5,155 nt of DNA. It comes from JBFMCC01 sp034435275. GTDB taxonomy: Bacteria > Chloroflexota > Anaerolineae > Anaerolineales > Villigracilaceae. Both the position numbers and the translations under genes were made by a program. A model generated the notes under the pieces. That model did no database searches and had not been told where the DNA came from. It saw nothing but the letters and a program-made list of their open reading frames with translations. This document shows, piece by piece, positions 1 to 4,757 of this stretch. The stretch lies in the NCBI GenBank assembly GCA_034435275.1, contig DAOTXP010000175.1, positions 1-5,155 on the forward strand. The letters are read 5' to 3'. Numbering within the stretch: the stretch's first letter is position 1; each line of letters starts with the position of its first letter.

Positions 1-215
1 AGGAGGCCAAATCGGTTTTTGGTGACCCGCTTGCCATTACAATAGATGATCCCGATCATTCCGAAAACGAAGAACGCTTCATCAACATTGGTTCTTCGGC
101 CAGTGGCAGAATTCTGACCATCGTCTACACGGAACGAGAAGGCAGGATACGTCTCATTAGTTGTCGAAAAGCAACTTCGAACGAGCGAAGACAATATGAA
201 CAGCAAACCGTCTAA
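1..215 (+). CDS. brnT: BrnT-like type II toxin (DUF497), C-terminal part only
   Basis: The reading frame is open from base 3 and ends at TAA 213-215, giving 70 visible residues; the start lies outside the window. The visible part matches the C-terminal two thirds of BrnT/DUF497 proteins in order: VFGDPLA near the beginning, an H-S-E-N-E-E-R-F stretch, INIGSSASGRILTIVYTER, then RIRLISCRKATSNERRQYE, which is the family's typical closing block (R-I-I-S-A-R-x-A-x-x-x-E-R-x-x-Y). BrnT proteins are small ribonucleases of the RelE-like fold that inhibit translation and are neutralised by a partner encoded just downstream. Here the next gene begins 20 bases before this stop codon, as expected for a translationally coupled toxin-antitoxin pair. 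The family call rests on motif recall; the missing N-terminus cannot be judged. Confidence 0.85.
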   Translation, partial: EAKSVFGDPLAITIDDPDHSENEERFINIGSSASGRILTIVYTEREGRIRLISCRKATSNERRQYEQQTV

Positions 216-525
216 ATCAAAAAAGAAAGTTTCAGAAATGCGTGCGGAGTACGATTTCAGCCATGGCGCGCGCGGAAAGCATGCCGAGGCCTATGCCAAG
301 GGACATTCCGTTACCGTCCATAAGAGAGATGGTACAACGATCGTCCAGAATTTCAAATTGGAAGAAGGCGCAGTGATCATCGAACCCGATATACGCAAAT
401 ATTTTCCAGACGCGGAATCCGTAAATAAGGCGTTGCGCTCCCTGATTGCCAAGACGCCACGGACACGCAAGAGAGTCCGCAGAGGTCAAGCACAACTTTT
501 GTCCACGTCAGACATTCCAAAATAA
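196..525 (+). CDS. Putative antitoxin partner of the BrnT-like toxin (M-R-x-E-Y-D-F-S family)
   Basis: A 109-residue basic protein. It has a Lys/Ser-rich N-terminus (residues 1-14), an M-R-A-E-Y-D-F-S block at 15-22, a central HSVTVHKRDGTTIVQNF segment, then EEGAVIIEPDIRKYFPDAES followed by VNKALRSLI, and an Arg/Lys-rich tail with TPRTRKRVRR. Similar small proteins with the EYDFS opening and the 'EPD(V/I)xxYFPDxExVNxALRxLI' block are, from memory, common in Chloroflexota and cyanobacteria and usually annotated hypothetical. The last block resembles a short strand-helix DNA-binding unit. I see no classical BrnA region, so the antitoxin role is inferred from the 20-base overlap with the toxin gene. 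The start is uncertain: ATG 196 gives the overlap, ATG 238 would begin at the conserved MRAEYDFS, and neither has a strong ribosome binding site. Base composition here is visibly less GC-rich than in the metabolic genes downstream, consistent with a mobile module. Confidence 0.75.
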   Translation: MNSKPSKSKKKVSEMRAEYDFSHGARGKHAEAYAKGHSVTVHKRDGTTIVQNFKLEEGAVIIEPDIRKYFPDAESVNKALRSLIAKTPRTRKRVRRGQAQLLSTSDIPK

Positions 526-541
526 CCAACAAGAATGAAGC

Positions 542-580
542 CGGAAACCCGTATCTTTTCACAGAACGGGTTTCTGTTTT
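542..580 (+). terminator. Likely intrinsic terminator after the toxin-antitoxin pair
   Basis: GAAACCCGT (544-552) is perfectly complementary to ACGGGTTTC (566-574), with a 13-base loop. The stem can be lengthened by a G-T and a C-G pair on the outside (542-543 with 575-576). A short run of four T follows (577-580). It begins 16 bases after the antitoxin stop codon and ends just before the next gene's ribosome binding site, which fits termination of the toxin-antitoxin transcript. The T tract is short and the loop large, so efficiency is uncertain. Confidence 0.6.
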
Positions 581-598
581 CGTAATCAAGGAGAGATC

Positions 599-1267
599 AT
601 GCATCCTTACCCCATTCCCTTGAAATTCCTATTCGAGCAACACGCGGACCCCGCGCAGGCCGCGCCGATGAAGAAATACATGCGCGGCCAGTTCGAATAT
701 CTGGGAATCAAATCACCGCAATTCAAGGAATTGATGAAACAACACATCGCCGCGCATGGACTTCCACCCGTGGCCGATCTTGACACCATTACCCGCGAGT
801 TATGGTCGCTTCCGCAACGCGAATTTCAATACGCGGCCACCAGCCTCATTGGGCGTATGGAAAAACAACTCCCCAAAAATTTCACCAAAACCTTCGAGCA
901 TCTCATCACCCACAAATCGTGGTGGGATACAGTGGACACGCTGGCGGGAAATTCAGTGGGGGTTCACTTCCGCCGTTTTCCCGATGTACGCGAAAGAACT
1001 CTCGCCAGGTGGCGGAAATCCGATAATTTCTGGCTGCGGCGGACGTGTATTCTCTTCCAGTTGAACTACAAACAAGAAACGGATTTCGACCTGCTGTGCG
1101 ATCTTGTCCGCGAGAACCTGGGCTCGAAGGAATTCTTCATCAACAAAGCCATCGGCTGGGCGCTGAGGCAGTACGCGCGGACGAATCCGCAGGCGGTGAA
1201 GAAATTCGTCAAAGCCACCGACTTGCATCCGTTGAGTCGACGCGAGGCGATGAAGCATTTGGAGTGA
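599..1267 (+). CDS. alkD: AlkD-family DNA alkylation repair glycosylase
   Basis: A 222-residue protein of the DNA alkylation repair (HEAT-like repeat) family, close in length to Bacillus cereus AlkD (about 237 residues). Such enzymes remove N3- and N7-alkylated purines from DNA in base excision repair, in the cytoplasm. The family's landmarks are visible in order: REFQYAA (74-80), THKSWWDTVD (104-113), NFWLRRTCILFQ (143-154), YKQETDFDLL (157-166), KEFFINKAIGWALRQYARTN (177-196) and LSRREAMKHL (212-221). The positions important in B. cereus AlkD (Trp109, Asp113, Arg148, Trp187) are occupied by the same residues at the same numbers here, so the enzyme looks functional. ATG 599 is preceded by AAGGAG at 588-593 with five bases of spacing. 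No promoter is obvious between the upstream terminator-like hairpin and this gene; it appears monocistronic, as a repeat and a new promoter follow. Confidence 0.95.
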   Translation: MHPYPIPLKFLFEQHADPAQAAPMKKYMRGQFEYLGIKSPQFKELMKQHIAAHGLPPVADLDTITRELWSLPQREFQYAATSLIGRMEKQLPKNFTKTFEHLITHKSWWDTVDTLAGNSVGVHFRRFPDVRERTLARWRKSDNFWLRRTCILFQLNYKQETDFDLLCDLVRENLGSKEFFINKAIGWALRQYARTNPQAVKKFVKATDLHPLSRREAMKHLE

Positions 1268-1274
1268 CCGCCGC

Positions 1275-1300
1275 ACTGTCATTGCGAGCGAAGCAATGAC
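1275..1300 (+). repeat. Short palindromic copy of a dispersed GTCATTGCGAG repeat
   Basis: GTCATTGC (1278-1285) and GCAATGAC (1293-1300) form a perfect 8-base inverted repeat around a 7-base GAGCGAA loop, eight bases after the alkD stop codon. The 11-base core GTCATTGCGAG recurs as its reverse complement at 3184-3194 in this window. The form 'GTCATTGCGAG...GAAGCAAT' resembles a widespread intergenic repeat I recall from several bacterial genomes. There is no T run after the hairpin, so it is a poor terminator. Confidence 0.7.
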
Positions 1301-1321
1301 GGAAAACTGATATTCGTTACT

Positions 1322-1349
1322 TTGTCATAATCCAATGCGAGGCTATAAT
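1322..1349 (+). promoter_or_regulatory. Sigma70-type promoter for the thiolase operon
   Basis: A -35 box TTGTCA (1322-1327) and a perfect -10 box TATAAT (1344-1349) are separated by 16 bases. The predicted transcription start near 1356 gives a leader of about 40 bases before the thiolase ATG. It lies in the gap after alkD and is the best promoter match in the window. Confidence 0.75.
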
Positions 1350-1382
1350 TGAAAGCGCAAGCAGGCAAAATGAAATTTGTGC

Positions 1383-1389
1383 AAAGGAG
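1383..1389 (+). promoter_or_regulatory. Ribosome binding site fixing the thiolase start
   Basis: AAAGGAG lies five bases upstream of ATG 1395. It supports that start over an in-frame TTG at 1377, which would put this site inside the coding sequence. The protein from ATG 1395 begins MSEHEAVILSAVRTPSGKF, the usual thiolase beginning. Confidence 0.8.
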
Positions 1390-1394
1390 CGAGC

Positions 1395-2591
1395 ATGAGC
1401 GAGCATGAAGCCGTCATCCTTTCCGCTGTTCGCACGCCGAGCGGAAAATTTCAAGGAAGCCTCTCCACCATCTCCGCGCCAAAACTGGGTGCCATCGTCG
1501 TCAAGGCCGCGGTCGAACGCGCGGGTGTGAATCCCGTAGACATTGACGAGGCCTTCATGGGCAACGTCGTCTCCGCGGGTTTGGGACAGGCGCCGGCGCG
1601 TCAGGCCGTCATCGGCGCGGGACTGCCCTCGTCGGTCGGCGCGACGACCATCAACAAGGTCTGTGGTTCGGGTCTGAAGGCCGCCATGCTGGCCGCGCAA
1701 GCCATCCAGGCGGGCGATGGGCAGTTGTTCGTCGCGGGCGGTTTCGAGTCCATGAGCCGCGCCCCGTATATCGTCCAGGGAAGAAGTGGCGAACTGCGTT
1801 TCGGTCATCTTCAGCTCACCGATGCACTGCTCAACGACGGTCTGTGGTGCGCGCTCGAAAACTGGGGCATGGGCGACGCGGCCGAGTTCATCGCGAAAGA
1901 ATATGAGGTGACGCGCGAGGCGATGGACAAGTTCGCTTTCGAGAGTCATCAAAAGGCGATTGCCGCCAGCGATGCGGGCAAGTTCAAGGCGGAGATCGTC
2001 TCCGTGGAATTGCCGAGCAAAAAGGGCGTGACGATTTTCGACACCGACGAAGCGCCGCGCCGCGACACGACCCTCGACGGACTCGCCGCGCTCAAGCCTG
2101 CCTTCCAAAAAGACGGCAAGGTGACGGCGGGGAACGCTCCTGGCCTAAACGATGGGGCGGCCGCGACCGTCATCTCGAGCCGCGCCTACGCCGACGCACG
2201 CGGACTCAAGCCACTGGCGCGCATCATCGGCTATGATCAATACGCGGACGAACCGAAGTATCTCTTCCGCGCGCCCGCGCTGGCGATCCCGAAGTTGTTG
2301 AAAAAAATCGGGTGGAAACTCGCGGATGTGGACCTGATCGAACTCAACGAGGCCTTCGCCGCGCAAGTCCTCGCGGACGGGTACGCCCTTGCCGATCAGG
2401 GCTGGGACTGGAGCAAGGTCAACGTCAACGGCGGTGCGATCGCGCTGGGTCATCCCATCGGCGCGAGCGGCGCGCGCGTGCTGACAACACTGATCCACGC
2501 GTTGAAGGATCGCGGATTGAAGAGAGGCCTCGCGTCCCTGTGTCTCGGCGGGTCGGAGGCGGTGGCGATGGCAATCGAGTTGGAAAGTTAA
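1395..2591 (+). CDS. Acetyl-CoA C-acetyltransferase (acetoacetyl-CoA thiolase)
   Basis: A 398-residue cytoplasmic thiolase, the standard length for the family. It condenses two acetyl-CoA to acetoacetyl-CoA, or cleaves it in reverse. Visible landmarks are AVRTPSGKF (11-19), the nucleophilic Cys90 in NKVCGSGLKA, GGFESMSRAPY (115-125), GNAPGLNDGAAA (246-257), NEAFA (318-322), GHPIGASGAR with His353 (352-361), and the second catalytic Cys383 in SLCLGGSEAV. All catalytic residues (Cys90, His353, Cys383) and the Asn of NEAFA are present. Two active-site loops depart from the textbook form: Pro249 where Zoogloea-type enzymes have Ser (GNASG), and Ser387 where the Cys loop normally reads C-x-G-G-G. 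These may be lineage features. The gene has its own promoter and leads a cluster with a DinB-like gene (34-base gap) and a 3-hydroxybutyryl-CoA dehydrogenase that uses its product. The acetoacetyl-CoA assignment over longer-chain 3-ketoacyl thiolase is inferred from that neighbour. Confidence 0.93.
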   Translation: MSEHEAVILSAVRTPSGKFQGSLSTISAPKLGAIVVKAAVERAGVNPVDIDEAFMGNVVSAGLGQAPARQAVIGAGLPSSVGATTINKVCGSGLKAAMLAAQAIQAGDGQLFVAGGFESMSRAPYIVQGRSGELRFGHLQLTDALLNDGLWCALENWGMGDAAEFIAKEYEVTREAMDKFAFESHQKAIAASDAGKFKAEIVSVELPSKKGVTIFDTDEAPRRDTTLDGLAALKPAFQKDGKVTAGNAPGLNDGAAATVISSRAYADARGLKPLARIIGYDQYADEPKYLFRAPALAIPKLLKKIGWKLADVDLIELNEAFAAQVLADGYALADQGWDWSKVNVNGGAIALGHPIGASGARVLTTLIHALKDRGLKRGLASLCLGGSEAVAMAIELES

Positions 2592-2625
2592 CAGGCTGGA
2601 AGGTTTTTAGTGATACGGAGGCACG

Positions 2626-3114
2626 ATGAATACAGAGGAACGAAACGAGAAGATTGAGCGCTATGGGCGCGGATTCGACCTGTTGAAAGCCGCGCTGGCC
2701 GAAGTCCCGCGCGAGGCGTGGGAGTTCAAGCCGTCGCCCGATGACTGGTCCGTACACGAGATCGTGGTCCACATGGGCGACAGCGAATCCATGGCCGCGC
2801 TGCGCGTCCGCAAGTTGATCGTCGAGCCCGGCACGACATTGATGGGTTACGATGAGGCCAAATGGGCGGGCGCGCTGGATTACCAGTCGCAGAGCATGGA
2901 CGACGCGCTGGAGATCATCCGCCTGGCGCGGGCCACCACCTATCGCCTGCTCAAGAGCCTGCCCGAGGAGGTCTTCGCACATTCGGTGACGCATCCCGAA
3001 TACAGCGATCCGTACACGTTCGAGAAATGGCTGAATATCTATGCGCGCCACATCCCCGATCACATTCAGCAGATCATGGATGTGTATAAAGCGTGGAAGG
3101 AAAAGAAGGGGTGA
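2626..3114 (+). CDS. DinB-family (DinB/YfiT four-helix bundle) protein
   Basis: A 162-residue protein of the DinB/YfiT superfamily, four-helix-bundle proteins that usually hold a divalent metal with three histidines. The N-terminal helix precedes W-E-F-K-P-S-P-D-D-W-S-V-H-E-I-V-V-H-M (32-50), the typical 'W-S-x-x-E-x-x-x-H' segment with His49. The C-terminal block YARHIPDHIQQI (139-150) supplies His142 and His146, completing the likely metal triad. Members include thiol-dependent transferases (bacillithiol, mycothiol) and damage-inducible proteins of unknown function; the substrate cannot be told from this sequence. ATG 2626 is preceded by CGGAGG at 2616-2621. It starts 34 bases after the thiolase stop with no terminator or promoter seen between, so co-transcription with the thiolase is likely. 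Its place between two enzymes of acetoacetyl-CoA metabolism is unexplained. Confidence 0.88.
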   Translation: MNTEERNEKIERYGRGFDLLKAALAEVPREAWEFKPSPDDWSVHEIVVHMGDSESMAALRVRKLIVEPGTTLMGYDEAKWAGALDYQSQSMDDALEIIRLARATTYRLLKSLPEEVFAHSVTHPEYSDPYTFEKWLNIYARHIPDHIQQIMDVYKAWKEKKG

Positions 3115-3120
3115 ACGCGC

Positions 3121-3194
3121 GAGGAGATTGTTTCGTCCCCTTGGTCTTGACATGCCGCTTCGCGGCTACTCGGCCAGCGGGGGCTCGCAATGAC
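3121..3194 (-). repeat. Longer diverged copy of the GTCATTGCGAG repeat, inverted relative to the first
   Basis: The stretch starts GAGGAGATTGTTTCGTC and ends CTCGCAATGAC (3184-3194), the exact reverse complement of the 11-base core at 1278-1288. Read on the - strand it has the same layout as the first copy: GTCATTGCGAG at one end and GAAACAATCTCC, similar to GAAGCAATC, at the other, with a longer middle. The middle carries a small perfect hairpin, GCCGC-TTC-GCGGC (3154-3166). It fills almost the whole gap between the DinB-like gene and the dehydrogenase gene, leaving only the latter's ribosome binding site. The outer limits are approximate. Confidence 0.6.
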
Positions 3195-3214
3195 GAGAGG
3201 AGGAAGGAGAACAT

Positions 3215-4060
3215 ATGACCATCAAACATATTTTTGTTGTCGGTGCGGGGACGATGGGAAACGGTATCGCGCAGGTGGCGGCGACTTCGGGCTACTCGGT
3301 CACCTGCATGGACGTGGCGCCTGCCGCGCTCGAAAAGGCCAGGGCCGCCATCGGGAAGTCCACCGCCAAACTGCTCGAAAAAGGGACCATCACCGCCGGG
3401 CAGAAATCCGCTGCGGACGCAATTCAATTCGTTGGCGACATGAGCGCGATGGGCGAGGCGGATTTGGTCATCGAAGCCGCGACGGAAAACCCCGAACTGA
3501 AATTCAAGATCTTCCGCGAGATGGACGCGGCCGCGCGCGAAGGCGTGATTCTCGCCAGCAACACCTCCTCGATTTCCATCACCAAGATCGCCGCGGCCAC
3601 GAAGCGACCTGATAAAGTCATCGGGATGCACTTCATGAATCCCGTGCCGCTGATGAAGCTGGTGGAGGTCATCCGCGGATTGGGCACCTCCGACGAGACA
3701 ACCCAAACCGTCGTGGACATCTGCAAAGCGATGGGCAAGGAACCTGTCGAGGCCAACGACTCACCCGGGTTCATCTCGAACCGCATCCTGTGTCCGATGA
3801 TCAACGAAGCGGTCTTCGCTTTGCAGGAGGGAGTCGGTACACCCGAAGCGATTGACTCGGTGATGAAACTCGGCATGAACCATCCCATGGGCCCGCTGGC
3901 GCTGGCGGATTTGATCGGCCTGTACGTGGTGCTGTTCGTGATGGAGGTCCTGCAACGAGATTTGGGTGAAGATAAGTACCGCCCCGCGTATCTGCTGCGA
4001 AAGATGGTAGATGCAGGCTATTTGGGAAGAAAGACAGGGAGAGGGTTTTACCAGTATTAG
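3215..4060 (+). CDS. hbd: 3-hydroxybutyryl-CoA dehydrogenase
   Basis: A 281-residue short-form 3-hydroxyacyl-CoA dehydrogenase, the usual size of Clostridium-type Hbd. It interconverts acetoacetyl-CoA and 3-hydroxybutyryl-CoA in the cytoplasm. The N-terminal Rossmann domain opens with VVGAGTMGNGIAQ (8-20), and Asp33 at the end of the second strand is typical of NAD preference. Next come SNTSS (115-119) and HFMNPVP (139-145) with the catalytic His139, Glu151 completing the His-Glu pair, and SNR with Asn189. The C-terminal domain has GMNHPMGPLALADLIGL (220-236) and ends LGRKTGRGFYQY. One oddity is Tyr237 (TAC, 3923-3925) directly after LIGL, where the family nearly always has Asp. AAGGAGA at 3204-3210 precedes ATG 3215. 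The gene follows thiolase and the DinB-like gene on the same strand, so the cluster supplies the first two steps from acetyl-CoA to C4 intermediates. The direction of flux is not visible. Confidence 0.95.
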   Translation: MTIKHIFVVGAGTMGNGIAQVAATSGYSVTCMDVAPAALEKARAAIGKSTAKLLEKGTITAGQKSAADAIQFVGDMSAMGEADLVIEAATENPELKFKIFREMDAAAREGVILASNTSSISITKIAAATKRPDKVIGMHFMNPVPLMKLVEVIRGLGTSDETTQTVVDICKAMGKEPVEANDSPGFISNRILCPMINEAVFALQEGVGTPEAIDSVMKLGMNHPMGPLALADLIGLYVVLFVMEVLQRDLGEDKYRPAYLLRKMVDAGYLGRKTGRGFYQY

Positions 4061-4088
4061 CCTCCAGCAATCCGCGCTGCAAAGAAAA

Positions 4089-4097
4089 TGGTAGAAT
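4089..4097 (+). promoter_or_regulatory. Extended -10 promoter next to the DUF2442 start
   Basis: TGG-TAGAAT (TG at 4089-4090, -10 box 4092-4097) matches the extended -10 form. The end of the box is six bases from ATG 4104, so transcription would begin at or next to the A of the start codon and give a leaderless mRNA. No ribosome binding site is present ahead of this ATG, which agrees with that reading. No convincing -35 box is seen. Confidence 0.5.
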
Positions 4098-4103
4098 CAA
4101 AAT

Positions 4104-4397
4104 ATGGACGAGAAGATTCCCGCTCTGAAGGAAGTCAAACCGCTTGAAAACTTCTGCCTGCACGTGAGATTCTCAGACGGTACAGCGGGCAAGGTCGACC
4201 TGTCCGAATTCGCGGGCAAAGGAGTCTTTGCCTTGTGGAATGACTACAGCCAATTCGAAAAAGTGTCAATCGGTTCCAGCGGCGAATTGGTTTGGAATGA
4301 AGATGTGGATATGGATGGGCTGGGAATCTATTTGAGACTCACAGGCAAGAAGCCCGAAGACGTCATGCCGAAGTTGCGTGAATTGTCTCATGCCTGA
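4104..4397 (+). CDS. DUF2442 domain-containing protein
   Basis: A 97-residue protein covering the DUF2442 domain. Visible family features are P-A-L-K-E-V-K-P-L-E-N-F (6-17), RFSDGTAGKVDL (22-33), a GVFALWND segment (40-47), F51, and ELVWNEDVDM (61-70), matching the usual 'F.dG..g.vDl ... gvF ... F..v ... i.Wp..iDl' pattern. The function is not established. In many genomes DUF2442 genes sit beside DUF4160 genes and are treated as a candidate toxin-antitoxin-like pair, and the next gene here is DUF4160, overlapping by eight bases. The last third (GLGIYLRLTGKKPEDV) replaces the more usual 'l..dyLy' ending. Translation is probably leaderless, since no ribosome binding site precedes the ATG but a -10 box does. 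Confidence 0.85.
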   Translation: MDEKIPALKEVKPLENFCLHVRFSDGTAGKVDLSEFAGKGVFALWNDYSQFEKVSIGSSGELVWNEDVDMDGLGIYLRLTGKKPEDVMPKLRELSHA

Positions 4398-4649
4398 AAT
4401 CAGCCGCTTTTCGGGATCAGCATCAAGATGTTCTTTGGTGATCATGTCCCGCCGCATTTTCATGCCGAATACGGCGACTTCAAAGCACAGGTGGACATAC
4501 GCTCAAATGTCATTATCGCGGGAGACTTGCCGCCGCGCGTTCTAGGAATGGTTGTCGAGTGGGCGTCACAACATCAGGACGAATTGTTCGAACTGTGGGA
4601 ACTGGCTTCGAAGAATCTGCCTCTGCACCGCATCGAGCCTCTCAAGTAG
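4390..4649 (+). pseudogene. DUF4160 gene split by a one-base frameshift
   Basis: From ATG 4390 the first seven codons read MPEISRF, the conserved opening of DUF4160 proteins. From 4413 the rest of the domain continues in a different frame: G-I-S-I-K-M-F-F, then DHVPPHFHAEYG with the His-rich signature, LPPR, VVEWASQHQDELFELW, ending at TAG 4647-4649. Restoring one T in the CTTTTC run (4407-4412) would join them as MPEISRFFGISIKMFF and give an intact 86-residue protein of usual length. Without it, frame 4390 runs off into unrelated sequence, and the only ATG in the domain frame (4428) has no ribosome binding site and would lose the first 13 residues. The gene could be a true pseudogene, a sequencing or assembly error in a homopolymer, or rescued by -1 slippage. 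ATG 4390 overlaps the DUF2442 stop by eight bases, indicating translational coupling in the ancestral pair. Function is unknown. Confidence 0.85.
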
Positions 4650-4686
4650 TCAAAAGCATTGTGCAAGCCAATCCCACTTTTTGCAA

Positions 4687-4715
4687 TTGCATTTCCCCTC
4701 TTTTTAGCTTATCAT
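4687..4715 (+). promoter_or_regulatory. Sigma70-type promoter for the LysM protein gene
   Basis: TTGCAT (4687-4692) and TATCAT (4710-4715) are separated by exactly 17 bases, with a pyrimidine-rich spacer. The predicted start near 4722 gives a leader of about 36 bases before GTG 4758. It lies in the 108-base gap after the DUF4160 stop. Confidence 0.55.
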
Positions 4716-4744
4716 AACCACGAAGGATTTGGTGCTTTCCACGC

Positions 4745-4752
4745 AAAGGAGG
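4745..4752 (+). promoter_or_regulatory. Ribosome binding site fixing a GTG start
   Basis: AAAGGAGG, a near-perfect match to the anti-Shine-Dalgarno sequence, lies five bases before GTG 4758. No in-frame ATG precedes the signal peptide, so this site decides the start of the LysM protein gene. Confidence 0.85.
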
Positions 4753-4757
4753 TAGCC

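Noticed and set aside
1278..1300. The GTCATTGC/GCAATGAC hairpin as terminator of alkD
   Set aside because: It is followed by GGAAAACTG and lacks a T run; the match to the second repeat copy explains it better.
1377..1394. Upstream TTG start for the thiolase
   Set aside because: It would place the AAAGGAG ribosome binding site inside the coding region and adds residues not expected in thiolases.
1317..2108. Long open frame of 263 codons on the - strand opposite the thiolase
   Set aside because: It mirrors a GC-rich, strongly conserved thiolase on the other strand; the Arg/Gly/Asp-rich translation has no recognisable domain.
2425..3153. Open frame of 242 codons on the - strand across the thiolase end and the DinB-like gene
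   Set aside because: It spans two well-supported + strand genes and the gap between them; it is a shadow of their codon bias.
3074..3706. Open frame of 210 codons on the - strand across the repeat and the dehydrogenase start
   Set aside because: It overlaps a clear Rossmann-fold enzyme and a repeat; no domain is recognisable in its product.
4654..4705. Possible terminator between DUF4160 and the LysM gene, because of TTGCAA-type arms followed by T runs
   Set aside because: Only about five bases pair around a long loop, and the T-rich stretch lies in the spacer of the predicted LysM promoter.
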